Positions 55,993 to 64,000 of a DNA stretch of 64,000 nucleotides are shown piece after piece. Source of the DNA: Affinundibacterium nitidum (GTDB taxonomy: Bacteria; Pseudomonadota; Gammaproteobacteria; Burkholderiales; Burkholderiaceae_D); assembly GCF_014284155.1 (NCBI RefSeq), contig NZ_JACOFZ010000002.1, forward strand, positions 62,001-126,000. The letters are read 5' to 3'. The notes under the pieces are model-generated. The model ran no database searches and was not told the origin of the DNA. It saw only the letters and a program-made list of their open reading frames with translations. Both the position numbers and the translations under genes were made by a program. Numbering within the stretch: position 1 is the first letter of the stretch; each line of letters opens with the position of its first letter.

Positions 55993-57292
55993 TAAACCGC
56001 AATCTAAGAAAAACCACCAGCCACCTCCTGGTGGTTTTTCTGCTCCACAGGTGAATAAAAAACGAAAGGTATTGATGATCGCCGCGCTTGTTGGCCTCGT
56101 CGCCACCGTAGTCATTGGCATCAGCTTTTCGTCGTCGAATGAAACAATTGCTCCTCCACTCGCGAACAAATCGCAAACTCCAAACACCGAATTTCTAAGC
56201 ATGCCCGCAGGCTCAGGGGTAATCGATGCTAAAACTGCAGCAGAAAAAGAACAACAGAAGAAGCAGCTGCAAATGCGCTTCGATGAAGTCAGTAAAACCT
56301 TCTGTAACTACCGCGAGAGTACGAAGTATCCAAACTCCTCGCGTCCCATTTCTCAGCATCCTGATCAGGTCTATCCGAATCTAGCGATTAAAGAAACCCA
56401 CTCCATGCGCAATCGACATGGCGGCAGTGATAAAAACATTCAAATTCAAACGACCCAAAGTCGCGTCTACCTTTCGGCAAAAGAAACTGTTGAGATTAAT
56501 TTGCGGGCGCTTGACGCCAGCGGCAACAGTTTGCCGTTGATCGTAGAAGGGGCAGCTGCGAGAGGGCTAACGTTCGGCGATAACCGCACCGTTCCACAGC
56601 TAGCAATTAACCTTGCCGATAATGGTCGCGATGGTGATCAAGTCGCGGGTGATGGCATTGCCAGTGGACGATTAACACCAGGAGCCAGCCCGTTCGCTGC
56701 TTTCGACGGCACGATACGCATTGAAGTCAACTACGCGGTCAATGGCAACCGTGGTCAAGTTTTCTTCGATGTTATATACACCCCAGAGGTGCCCGCGGTA
56801 TGGACAGGAAAAATTAGAGAGACCGTGGAGAATGGCAATCTCAAATTTTATTTACCTGTATCGGTCAAAATGGCGGGCCGTTACATAGTCAGCGCGAGGT
56901 TAGACGACGCCAAAGGCAAGCCATTTGCCTATTTGAGCTTCAATGACTTACTAGCGGTTGGCAATACCGAGATACCGCTAAACGTAGCCGGCAAATTATT
57001 ACGCGATAGCGAAGTCAGTTTCCCTCTAGGCTTACGCGATGTTGATGCCTATCTTCTAAAGGAAAACGTCGACCCTGACCGCGCCTTAATGGCCAGACTC
57101 GAGGGCCAACAGTATGTCAGTAAATCATATTCACTAAAGACCTTTTCGGACGCCGAATGGGAAAGCGAAGAACGATCACGCTATCTGAAAGAATTTGGTA
57201 AAGACCTTGAACAAGCACGCGCCTCTCTAATCGCGATCGATCCTGGCTTTGGTCACAACGCTAAGATCCAAGATCCTTGTAATAATCCTTAA
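55982..57292 (+). CDS. membrane-anchored partner of the secreted hydrolase (choice-of-anchor X-like)
   Basis: A 436-residue protein with a basic, Pro-rich cytoplasmic tail (about 25 residues), one membrane helix (about 29-49), and a large extracytoplasmic part. That part has a charged segment (residues 75-100) and then beta-rich modules: NLADNGRDGDQVAGDGIASGRL and a second, GRYIVSARLDDAKGKPFAYLSFN. The latter pattern recalls domains described as choice-of-anchor X. The overlap with the hydrolase gene and the single-pass layout are like those of lipase-specific foldases (Lif), though I see no Lif sequence motif. A chaperone or activator role is therefore only a suggestion. Confidence 0.6.
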   Translation: MRSNKPQSKKNHQPPPGGFSAPQVNKKRKVLMIAALVGLVATVVIGISFSSSNETIAPPLANKSQTPNTEFLSMPAGSGVIDAKTAAEKEQQKKQLQMRFDEVSKTFCNYRESTKYPNSSRPISQHPDQVYPNLAIKETHSMRNRHGGSDKNIQIQTTQSRVYLSAKETVEINLRALDASGNSLPLIVEGAAARGLTFGDNRTVPQLAINLADNGRDGDQVAGDGIASGRLTPGASPFAAFDGTIRIEVNYAVNGNRGQVFFDVIYTPEVPAVWTGKIRETVENGNLKFYLPVSVKMAGRYIVSARLDDAKGKPFAYLSFNDLLAVGNTEIPLNVAGKLLRDSEVSFPLGLRDVDAYLLKENVDPDRALMARLEGQQYVSKSYSLKTFSDAEWESEERSRYLKEFGKDLEQARASLIAIDPGFGHNAKIQDPCNNP

Positions 57293-57442
57293 TCTCATCG
57301 CTGCTCAACATCCTGCGTTTGCATAAGCACCCACAGGATGTTTAAGAGCAGATCCATATTTCTGATTGTGCCTCCCGAACCATGGGAGTATCATCGGCGC
57401 GAAGCCAACAGGGACCAATGCCTGCGCTGGCATTCCGTTTAT

Positions 57443-58126
57443 ATGATCGAAAATTCGAGAAATTTCATGCCGATACACCATTTCGTCTATCATCGTCCAA
57501 GACTGACGACTGCCATCGTCGCGGGACTGGGTTTGGGTCTTTTCCTGCCCGGCGAATATAGCCCCGTCACACAGGGGTTGCTGGCTTGGACAACCGGAAT
57601 CTGGATTTACCTGCTGCTGATGGCATGGCTCATGACGACCGCTAACCATGCTCGGGTGTGTCAGATTGCACAACAAGAAGATCGTAGCGGCGTAATGGTG
57701 TTATTCCTCATGTCGCTAGGCGCCATGGCCAGCATCGTAGCGATCATCTGGGAACTCACCCTGCCCTCGCAAGCCAATTCACCTTTAAGGCTCGCTCACT
57801 ATGCCCTCACAGCGGCGACGATTATCGGTTCTTGGTGCTTTGTTGCCGTCTTGTTTACGTTTCACTATGCTCGCCTCTATTACACCGCCAGCGATAATCA
57901 ACCTCCACTTGGTTTTCCTGATCAAGAATTGCAGCCGAACTATTGGGATTTCCTGTACTTCTCATTCACGATTGCAGTCGCTGCGCAAACCTCAGACATC
58001 GTCATCCGCTCGCGTCGCATGCGAAAAACCGTGTTAGCTCAAGCCGTCCTCAGTTTCTTTTTTAATCTCGCAATTATTGGATTTTCGATCAATATCGCAG
58101 CCAGCATCGTCAACACTTCGTCTTAG
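57443..58126 (+). CDS. DUF1345-type membrane protein
   Basis: A 227-residue integral membrane protein with five hydrophobic segments and a central FHYARLYYTASDN and LYFSFTIAVAAQTSD motif of the DUF1345 family. The ATG at 57443 is used; one at 57467 is an alternative. Further upstream codons encode a non-conserved Arg-rich tail. It lies about 150 bp after the hydrolase partner in the same direction but may have its own promoter. Function unknown. Confidence 0.78.
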   Translation: MIENSRNFMPIHHFVYHRPRLTTAIVAGLGLGLFLPGEYSPVTQGLLAWTTGIWIYLLLMAWLMTTANHARVCQIAQQEDRSGVMVLFLMSLGAMASIVAIIWELTLPSQANSPLRLAHYALTAATIIGSWCFVAVLFTFHYARLYYTASDNQPPLGFPDQELQPNYWDFLYFSFTIAVAAQTSDIVIRSRRMRKTVLAQAVLSFFFNLAIIGFSINIAASIVNTSS

Positions 58127-58148
58127 AGACAACAGGAATAGCGCCCAG

Positions 58149-58179
58149 AAAAAAAGCCCCAGGAACGGGGCTTTTCTTT
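58149..58179. terminator. bidirectional terminator between DUF1345 and DUF4139 genes
   Basis: GCCCC (58156-58160) and GGGGC (58167-58171) with A runs on the left and T-rich sequence on the right form a shared terminator for the convergent genes. Confidence 0.75.
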
Positions 58180-58197
58180 TGAGGTTAGGAACCTAAT

Positions 58198-59637
58198 TTA
58201 ATAACGTATCTGCGCACGGTATATCAATTTCGTCGAGCCTTCTGCAGGTACTTGCACCTTCCATACCGCTGTGTTGCTGCTTCCTTTTGTATAAGGATGG
58301 CTAGTACTTTGAATCTGCCAATCGGCAGGAATAGGCTCTTGTACAGTGACCGTCACCGCCTCTTTCTTGGCATTCTTCAGCACCACTTCATAGGCACTTT
58401 CGAATACATAGTTATACTTTGAATTGCCTGCAATTTTCTTAAAGTCGGTCTGTTTCTTATCCGCAGTAATGTCAAATGCATCGCCCAATTTCAAGCGAAT
58501 TTTTTCATTCTTAGGTGTGTGATCAATACTATCTTCACCAATAAACTGCGCGCTGCCGGTGCTATCCTTCTTATAGACGCGCACGATACCCTTCGGCAGA
58601 GCCATTCCAAGTTGACTGCTTTCTTTATTGTCAAATTCCAAGAAAGTACCAACTTTTAGTTTTTGACCAAGGTCGCCTACGGCGCCTTGATAATAGTAGT
58701 CAGCGCCACGCAACAGGTACTCTTTACGTGCAGGCACGTTCGTCGCTCCAAGCAAAGAGACTTGCTTTGTTTGGTTTTCAGCGATCGTGGTTGGACGACC
58801 TAAAGTATACAAATGGTACTCAAACAAAGACTCTGTCGCCATCTCCCGCACTTTCGCGACTGGCGCTGCTGCCATCGGCATCACGGCACCGGTGGTCGCA
58901 CCAAACTGATTTCTCACCTGGTTAACATCGCCTGCAACCAACTGTAACTTGGCGTTCTTATAGCTTGCGCCGCTTGTATTAGTCAAAGTCACCCAAGCAG
59001 AAATATCGAGTTTCTCCTCTGTAGGATTGAGCTCTAACACGTAGTCAGCCTTCCAAGCTAAGCCCCCAGTCAAATAACTAAGCTCAACGTCTTGAGTGGC
59101 ATTTTGCGTATTATCCAAAGCCATCATTAAGGTCGGTCGATCACGTAAATTGCTCGGTACACTGTTGTAGACAATACGCGCCGGCAAACCTGTTTCGATA
59201 CGGTTGCCTATCTTCAGCACGACCCCATCATTGGCTGATAAGACTTCAGCGACTTCGCTGGTTTCTGCACCCGTCGCCGGATTGGTACGAATAACATTGA
59301 CCGTTTGTCCGACAAATTTCTCCAGCATTTTCTGAGGTGTGAGCAACTCAAAATTGAAATTTTGTTCAAGCACTGACAGGCTGCCGGGCGAAGAAATGCT
59401 GCGTAACAACGCTGTCTCTGGGCGCATATTGGCGCTGACATCACGGAAAGCAAGATTCACTGCTCCCCGCTTCATCGTGAAGCGTCGCACATCTTTAACC
59501 AAGGCCAAATTCTCGTTATAAATCGTGACAGCGACTTCTTTTTGATCTGCCAACGTCGTACGCTGCTCATTCTCTTGCGCCAATGCGGCGGCACTCAATG
59601 ACAAACAAACTAGAAAAAAACCCGTATTTCTTAACAT
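58198..59637 (-). CDS. exported DUF4139-domain protein
   Basis: A 479-residue exported protein with a signal peptide (about 1-20, ending ALAQE). The ATG at 59637 follows GGAGG. The N-terminal region (VAVTIYNENLALVKDVR) and the long beta-rich DUF4139 region (LAWKADYVLEL, KNAKLQLVAGDV, RKEYLLRGADYYY) are typical of the family. A structural or envelope role is likely, but no activity is established. Confidence 0.8.
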   Translation of the reverse strand: MLRNTGFFLVCLSLSAAALAQENEQRTTLADQKEVAVTIYNENLALVKDVRRFTMKRGAVNLAFRDVSANMRPETALLRSISSPGSLSVLEQNFNFELLTPQKMLEKFVGQTVNVIRTNPATGAETSEVAEVLSANDGVVLKIGNRIETGLPARIVYNSVPSNLRDRPTLMMALDNTQNATQDVELSYLTGGLAWKADYVLELNPTEEKLDISAWVTLTNTSGASYKNAKLQLVAGDVNQVRNQFGATTGAVMPMAAAPVAKVREMATESLFEYHLYTLGRPTTIAENQTKQVSLLGATNVPARKEYLLRGADYYYQGAVGDLGQKLKVGTFLEFDNKESSQLGMALPKGIVRVYKKDSTGSAQFIGEDSIDHTPKNEKIRLKLGDAFDITADKKQTDFKKIAGNSKYNYVFESAYEVVLKNAKKEAVTVTVQEPIPADWQIQSTSHPYTKGSSNTAVWKVQVPAEGSTKLIYRAQIRY

Positions 59638-59691
59638 GGCAAACCTCCATAAATGAGATAAATAGAACAACGCACGAGGTATGCCAAGCGC

Positions 59692-60246
59692 TTACAGTAA
59701 GTAATAAAGAAGTTGAGCCATCATCGCGGCCAAACCACGTTCGAGCAACTGCAAAATAATAAAAGCGACCAAAACAGAGAAATCAAAACCACCGATCGGT
59801 GGAATTACTCGTCGAATCGGTGACAGAAATGGTTGATTTAAGGCTCTCACCAGAGGTGCCAGAGGCGCATGCGGATTGACGAAGCTGAAGATCACCTCAA
59901 GCAAGAGCAAACCCATCAAGCCATAAATCGCCCACTGCAAGAGCTTATACACGGATAAGATCAACAGCAGACTAATATCTAATCGATTACTGAGCAAAGA
60001 CAACAGACCACTGGCCAAGATGGCGACCAACCAAGCTGCAATCAAACTTGCCCAATCAAGGCCGAAAACACCGGGAACGATACGCCGAATGGGTTTCACG
60101 ATCCAATCAGTCAATTGGAAAATCGAGTTAGCAAATGACATAGGCGGGCGGACTCGGAGCGCCTGCATCCAGAACCTCAGTAACAGAAATCCGGCCAATA
60201 CACCTGCAACCGCGTTAATAATCAAGCTGAACATCTCGTACAACAT
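59692..60246 (-). CDS. YggT-family membrane protein
   Basis: A 184-residue membrane protein with two YggT repeats, each a pair of helices ending in FxxPIRRIxPxxGGxDxS: NSIFQLTDWIVKPIRRIVPG and ALNQPFLSPIRRVIPPIGG. The ATG at 60246 follows GAGG; longer in-frame sequence upstream is not conserved. YggT proteins help osmotic tolerance and envelope function in enterics. It starts 22 bp after the H1-like terminator, so it may rely on read-through or its own promoter. Confidence 0.85.
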   Translation of the reverse strand: MLYEMFSLIINAVAGVLAGFLLLRFWMQALRVRPPMSFANSIFQLTDWIVKPIRRIVPGVFGLDWASLIAAWLVAILASGLLSLLSNRLDISLLLILSVYKLLQWAIYGLMGLLLLEVIFSFVNPHAPLAPLVRALNQPFLSPIRRVIPPIGGFDFSVLVAFIILQLLERGLAAMMAQLLYYLL

Positions 60247-60267
60247 AGGTGAATCCTCAAAAAAAAA

Positions 60268-60296
60268 ACCCACTGGGTGATTAACACACAGTGGGT
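60268..60296 (-). terminator. intrinsic terminator after the H1-like gene
   Basis: ACCCACTG (60268-60275) and CAGTGGGT (60289-60296) pair perfectly. On the minus strand the stem is followed by a T run of nine (60259-60267). It lies 39 bp past the H1-like stop. Confidence 0.85.
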
Positions 60297-60334
60297 ATTG
60301 TGCCTGAATAAAACCAGGCGTCCAAGTAAGAAAA

Positions 60335-61195
60335 TTACGCTGGACGAGTACCAGTTGGGAACGGCCAAGCTGCTGTTGGGCTGACCACCGTCTTTGCATC
60401 AGGTGTCGCTGGCTTAGCTGCCGCTACTGGTGCAGCTGGTTTAGCTGCTGCTTTTTTTGCTACTGGTTTTTTCGCTGCTGGTTTAGCTGCGGCCTTTTTT
60501 GCGGCTGGCTTAGCCGCCGCTTTTTTTGCTGCTGGCTTCGCTGCTGGCTTAGCTGCTGGTTTAGCTGCTACTTTTTTAGCTGCTGGCTTAGCTGCTACTT
60601 TTTTAGCCGCTGGCTTAGCTGCTACTTTTTTAGCTGCTGGCTTAGCTGCTGCTTTTTTAGCTGCTGGCTTAGCTGCTGCTTTTTTAGCTGCTGGCTTAGC
60701 TGCTACTTTTTTAGCTGCTGGTTTCGCTGCTACTTTTTTAGCTGCTGGCTTAGCTGCTGCTTTTTTAGCTGCTGGTTTCGCTGCTGGTTTAGCTGCTGCT
60801 TTTTTAGCTACTGGCTTAGCTGCTGCTTTTTTAGCTACTGGCTTAGCTGCTGCTTTTTTAGCTGCTGGTTTTGCTGCTGGCTTAGCTGCTGCTTTTTTAG
60901 CTGCTGGTTTTGCTGCTGGCTTAGCTGCTGCTTTTTTAGCTACTGGCTTAGCTGCTGCTTTTTTAGCTGCTGGTTTTGCTGCTGGCTTAGCTGCTGCTTT
61001 TTTAGCTGCTGGTTTAGCTGCTGGTTTAGCTGCTGGTTTAGCTGCTGCTTTCTTAGCTGCTGGTTTTGCTGCAGGTTTAGCTGCTGCTTTCTTAGCTGCT
61101 GGTTTTGCTGCAGGTTTAGCTGCTGCTTTCTTGGCCGCTGGTTTCGCTGCCGGCTTTGCCGCAGCTACTTTCTTGGCTTCTGGTGCTGTTGCCAT
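60335..61195 (-). CDS. histone H1-like Lys/Ala/Pro-repeat DNA-binding protein
   Basis: A 286-residue protein built almost entirely of AAKPAAKKA-type repeats between a short start (MATAPEAKKVAAA) and a conserved tail (VVSPTAAWPFPTG). Lysine on a regular spacing makes it strongly basic, so it should bind DNA without sequence preference, as histone H1-like nucleoid proteins of Bordetella and relatives do. Repeat number varies between strains in this family. AGGAG lies 6 nt before the ATG. It is not a transmembrane or catalytic protein. Confidence 0.85.
   Translation of the reverse strand: MATAPEAKKVAAAKPAAKPAAKKAAAKPAAKPAAKKAAAKPAAKPAAKKAAAKPAAKPAAKPAAKKAAAKPAAKPAAKKAAAKPVAKKAAAKPAAKPAAKKAAAKPAAKPAAKKAAAKPVAKKAAAKPVAKKAAAKPAAKPAAKKAAAKPAAKKVAAKPAAKKVAAKPAAKKAAAKPAAKKAAAKPAAKKVAAKPAAKKVAAKPAAKKVAAKPAAKPAAKPAAKKAAAKPAAKKAAAKPAAKKPVAKKAAAKPAAPVAAAKPATPDAKTVVSPTAAWPFPTGTRPA
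60430..61180. repeat. 27-bp-type tandem coding repeat in the H1-like gene
   Basis: DNA units of about 27 bp (GCTGCTGGCTTAGCTGCTGC and variants) recur through most of the gene, with near-identical neighbours such as 60590-60680. In-frame slippage would add or remove whole AAKPAAKKA units. Confidence 0.85.
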
Positions 61196-61676
61196 TTTGT
61201 TTCTCCTTCACGTTAGTCGGAAAAAAATCAGATTAAAGTTAAAATCCGCTCGAATTCAAGTAAGCGGATTATTCATCGGCACAAACATGACGTCTGGTTG
61301 CGCTAATGAATTTGGCACCAACAGCAACGAAAGATGCTCACTTTCGCTACTATCAAATGGCTATGTCGTTTGTCCCTTATTCTTTTTTACTACGAACAGA
61401 CCTTAACGATTAATGACAACAGCCAAAAACACGCTATTTATATAGACTGCTATAAACAGCGCTGGAATTCTTTCACATATCTACCAGTGTAGACGTAGAT
61501 TTAGAAAACACAAATGCGCGAGACCCAGCCTCGCCGGGTTCGCGCTTTAAATTTAGCAATTCGAATGAGTCAATCAAGTTCATTCAGTTTTGTGAAGCCT
61601 TTCTTGTTCAAGCACCGCGTTTCGCTGTTTCAATCGCTTTGCGATTTCAGTCCTGAACATCTTCGACTACAAAAAT
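61196..61676. other. region between H1-like and nrdB genes
   Basis: About 480 bp without a protein gene. The right part holds a hairpin terminator for nrdB (61516-61545); the left part must contain the H1-like promoter and leader. Nothing else recognised. Confidence 0.6.
61516..61545 (-). terminator. probable terminator after nrdB
   Basis: GCGCGA-G-ACCC (61516-61526) pairs with GGGT-TCGCGC (61536-61545), leaving one bulged G. The minus-strand sequence that follows is T-rich (ATTTGTGTTTT). It lies 130 bp past nrdB. Confidence 0.5.
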
Positions 61677-62864
61677 TTATTCCCAATTGAGTGCACCACC
61701 TGTTTGATATTCGATGACACGGGTCTCAAAGAAGTTACGCTCTTTTTTCAGATCGATCATTTCGCTCATCCACGGGAACGGATTTTCTTCTTGTGGGAAC
61801 AAAACGTCAAGTCCAATTTGTTGTGCGCGACGATTTGCGATGAATCGTAAATAGCCTTTGAACATTGGCGCATTCAAGCCGAGCACTCCTCGCGGCATTG
61901 TATCCTCTGCGTAACGATATTCCAACTCCACCGCACGCAAAAACAACGATTTAATCTCTTCACGGAATGCAGCGGTCCACAAATGTGGGTTCTCCATTTT
62001 GATTGTGTTGATCAAATCGATTCCGAAATTGCAGTGCATCGACTCGTCGCGCAAGATGTACTGGTATTGTTCCGCAGCACCCATCATTTTATTTTGGCGA
62101 CCGAGCGCGAGGATCTGTGTGAAGCCAACATAGAAGAAAAGTCCTTCCATCAAACACGCAAAAACGATCAACGAGCGCAACAGCGTTTGGTCCGCTTCCG
62201 TAGTGCCAGTCTTGAATTCCGGGTTTGTCAGAACATCGATAAATGGAATCAAGAACTGATCTTTATCGCGAATCGATTCGACTTCGTTGTAGGCATTGAA
62301 GATCTCTGCCTCATCCAAACCAAGCGACTCAACGATGTACTGGTATGCATGCGTGTGGATCGCTTCTTCAAACGCTTGACGCAATAAATACTGGCGACAT
62401 TCAGGCGCAGTGATGTGACGATAAGTGCCGAGCACAATATTATTTGCAGCCAAAGAATCTGCAGTAACGAAGAATCCGAGATTACGTTTTACCAAACGAC
62501 GCTCATCTTCACTCAAGCCATTTGGGTTTTTCCAGAGCTCGATATCGCGCTGCATATTGATCTCTTGTGGCATCCAATGGTTTGCACAACCTGCCAAATA
62601 TTTATCCCACGCCCATTTATATTTGAACGGTACGAGTTGGTTGACGTCAGTCTGACCATTGATAATACGCTTGTCCGCAGCATTCACGCGACGAGCTACG
62701 TCCTCTGCAGAAACCGTCACAGGTTTCGTAACCAAGGCTGGGTTCAACGCTACGTCTTGCGTTTGCATACGTGTTTGAAATTGATCGAATGCAGTTGGTG
62801 CTGCTGGTGGTGCTTGGCGCGGGGCTGGAGCCGCTGGCGCTACTTCATCATCCCAAGAGAGCAT
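61677..62864 (-). CDS. nrdB: class Ia ribonucleotide reductase, beta subunit
   Basis: A 395-residue NrdB with the diiron/tyrosyl-radical ligands in context: [30 protein letters not shown] (Glu and His ligands) and [11 protein letters not shown] Pro/Ala-rich tail of about 25 residues precedes the core. The C-terminus ends [17 protein letters not shown], the part that docks onto NrdA. It generates the radical used by NrdA to make deoxyribonucleotides. It lies 122 bp downstream of nrdA. Confidence 0.95.
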   Translation of the reverse strand: MLSWDDEVAPAAPAPRQAPPAAPTAFDQFQTRMQTQDVALNPALVTKPVTVSAEDVARRVNAADKRIINGQTDVNQLVPFKYKWAWDKYLAGCANHWMPQEINMQRDIELWKNPNGLSEDERRLVKRNLGFFVTADSLAANNIVLGTYRHITAPECRQYLLRQAFEEAIHTHAYQYIVESLGLDEAEIFNAYNEVESIRDKDQFLIPFIDVLTNPEFKTGTTEADQTLLRSLIVFACLMEGLFFYVGFTQILALGRQNKMMGAAEQYQYILRDESMHCNFGIDLINTIKMENPHLWTAAFREEIKSLFLRAVELEYRYAEDTMPRGVLGLNAPMFKGYLRFIANRRAQQIGLDVLFPQEENPFPWMSEMIDLKKERNFFETRVIEYQTGGALNWE

Positions 62865-62948
62865 GTGAGTTCCTTTTATACACCGCCGACTTTCTAGGTC
62901 GACGGGTTTTGTTAAATATTCTTAAATTGTCTTCTAGGTAGTAGAAAA

Positions 62949-62977
62949 AGCTTTGCGTCACATCAAATCGCAAAGCT
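62949..62977 (-). terminator. hairpin with U run between nrdA and nrdB
   Basis: AGCTTTGCG (62949-62957) and CGCAAAGCT (62969-62977) form a perfect 9-bp stem. On the minus strand five T follow (62945-62949). It lies 9 bp past the nrdA stop, upstream of nrdB. Confidence 0.65.
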
Positions 62978-62986
62978 CTTCCTCTT

Positions 62987-64000
62987 TTATTGGCAAGCTT
63001 CGCACTCTTCGAAGCCAGGGTCACCAGGACGCAAGTAGCATGCTGCGCCTTCCGCCTCAACCGCTGGCAAGGCTGCCACATCGGCTGCCGCTGCTGCAAA
63101 TCCGCCCGAACCACCGTCAACCGCCACTGCATTCAGAGAACCTGTCTTAGTTGTCGACTTCTCTGTATGCGTTGCACCGATTGTGCGCAAGTAGTAAGTT
63201 GTTTTCAAACCGCGTAACCACGCCAATTTGTAAGTTTCGTCCAACTTCTTACCAGAAGCGCCCGCCATGTAGATGTTCAAAGACTGTGCTTGGTCGATCC
63301 ATTTTTGACGACGCGAAGCCGCTTCCACCAACCAAGTTGGGCTGATTTCAAACGCGGTCGCGTAGAGTTGACGCAGATCTTCTGGAATACGATCGATCTT
63401 CGCCAAGCTACCGTCAAAGTATTTCAAGTCGGAGATCATGACGTCATCCCACAAACCACGCTCTTTCAAATCACGCACCAAGTGCTCATTGATCTCAGTG
63501 AATTCACCGGACAAGTTCGACTTCACGTACAGGTTTTGGTAAGTTGGCTCAATACAAGCAGCGACACCAATAATATTAGAGATTGTCGCCGTTGGCGCAA
63601 TCGCCACGCAGTTAGAGTTACGCATACCATATTGCTTGATACGATCACGAACAATTGCCCAATCCATCGTTTCAGAGGAGTCCACTTCCAAATAGCCACC
63701 ACGTTCTTGCGCCAATAACTTAACGGAGTCTTGTGGCAAGATGCCGCGATCCCACAAAGAACCTGTATAAGAACTATAACGACCACGTTCTTGCGCCAAT
63801 TCGGTGGATGCTAAGTAAGCGTAGTAGCACACTGCTTCCATCGATGTATCGGCAAAACTCACCGCTTCTTGACTCGCATAAGGGATACGCATCATGTGCA
63901 AGCAATCTTGGAAGCCCATAATACCCAAGCCAACTGGACGGTGACGCAAGTTCGAGTCACGTGCTTTTTTCACAGCGTAGTAGTTAATGTCGATAACGTT
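62987..64000 (-). CDS. nrdA: class Ia ribonucleotide reductase, alpha subunit, C-terminal part
   Basis: The last 337 or so residues of NrdA; the gene continues beyond the right edge. [23 protein letters not shown] joins the visible sequence without a break, so no start lies in the window. The finger-loop region [16 protein letters not shown], the catalytic-loop region [20 protein letters not shown] (whose Cys is the redox-active pair member), and the C-terminal redox pair in GFEECEACQ are present. It reduces ribonucleoside diphosphates. Confidence 0.95.
   Translation of the reverse strand, partial: NVIDINYYAVKKARDSNLRHRPVGLGIMGFQDCLHMMRIPYASQEAVSFADTSMEAVCYYAYLASTELAQERGRYSSYTGSLWDRGILPQDSVKLLAQERGGYLEVDSSETMDWAIVRDRIKQYGMRNSNCVAIAPTATISNIIGVAACIEPTYQNLYVKSNLSGEFTEINEHLVRDLKERGLWDDVMISDLKYFDGSLAKIDRIPEDLRQLYATAFEISPTWLVEAASRRQKWIDQAQSLNIYMAGASGKKLDETYKLAWLRGLKTTYYLRTIGATHTEKSTTKTGSLNAVAVDGGSGGFAAAAADVAALPAVEAEGAACYLRPGDPGFEECEACQ

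Noticed and set aside
57309-57340. CATCCTG/CAGGATG hairpin after the hydrolase partner as a terminator
   Set aside because: Only a short TTT follows, so it is too weak to call.
60430-61180. Regular repeats as a possible CRISPR array
   Set aside because: The repeats are in frame, have no unique spacers, and encode a Lys/Ala/Pro protein.
61516-61545. Possible tRNA because of the GGTTCGC segment in a hairpin
   Set aside because: No cloverleaf arms or acceptor stem can be built around it; it is a simple hairpin.

Overview
The window is a 64 kb stretch of a Gram-negative bacterial chromosome of moderate GC content. Gene families and gene order point to a betaproteobacterium in Burkholderiales, probably Oxalobacteraceae (an Undibacterium-like genome would fit). 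The evidence is the order rplM-rpsI-argC-DUF6776-like-bactofilin-erpA, an APH-fold homoserine kinase (ThrB) beside a BPSS1780-type membrane protein and a DUF2782-type protein next to polA, a Lys/Ala/Pro-rich histone H1-like protein beside class Ia nrdAB, and glcDEF. The family-level taxonomy is inference. No rRNA, tRNA, CRISPR array, prophage or insertion sequence was recognised.

Layout. 1-5.2 kb: the tail of an alpha/beta-hydrolase, then a complete branched-chain-amino-acid-type ABC importer (binding protein, two ATPases, two permeases). 5.2-8.8 kb: a methyltransferase and a large secreted M14 carboxypeptidase. 8.9-17 kb: an accessory-looking block with an ArsR-type regulator facing an adaptor-RND-DUF2892 efflux operon, followed by a SIR2-like protein coupled to a TauE/SafE exporter and a divergent persulfide-dioxygenase-like metallo-hydrolase. 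17-27.7 kb: phosphofructokinase, a GAF-GAF-PAS-GGDEF-EAL sensor, a CNNM/HlyC-type membrane protein, a TPR protein, a YitT-type protein, a KAS III enzyme, and OmpW with an FNR-like box. 27.8-31.8 kb: glcDEF glycolate oxidase. 32-35.7 kb: iron-sulfur insertion, bactofilin, arginine biosynthesis and ribosomal proteins. 35.7-43 kb: a candidate small RNA, OsmC, thrB, a LOG-like protein and polA. 43-47.5 kb: an AT-richer stretch with a NERD-domain protein and several poorly known envelope proteins. 47.7-52.2 kb: a chemoreceptor and a TonB-dependent receptor. 52.4-60.2 kb: a GST, an M20 peptidase, a secreted serine hydrolase with an overlapping membrane-anchored partner, and DUF1345, DUF4139 and YggT proteins. 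60.3-64 kb: the H1-like protein, nrdB and the 3' part of nrdA.

How the genes work together. The ArsR/RND/TauE/metallo-hydrolase block looks like a stress module combining envelope efflux with handling of reactive sulfur or sulfite. Two TTGCGCAA palindromes 32 bp apart lie between the regulator and the efflux operon. The translation and DNA-metabolism genes (rplM-rpsI, polA, nrdAB) are housekeeping. The strongest candidates for new biology are a SIR2-like protein coupled to the sulfite exporter, the secreted hydrolase/membrane-partner pair, the candidate anti-Shine-Dalgarno small RNA upstream of rplM, and the membrane NERD protein. None can be called a defence system from sequence alone.
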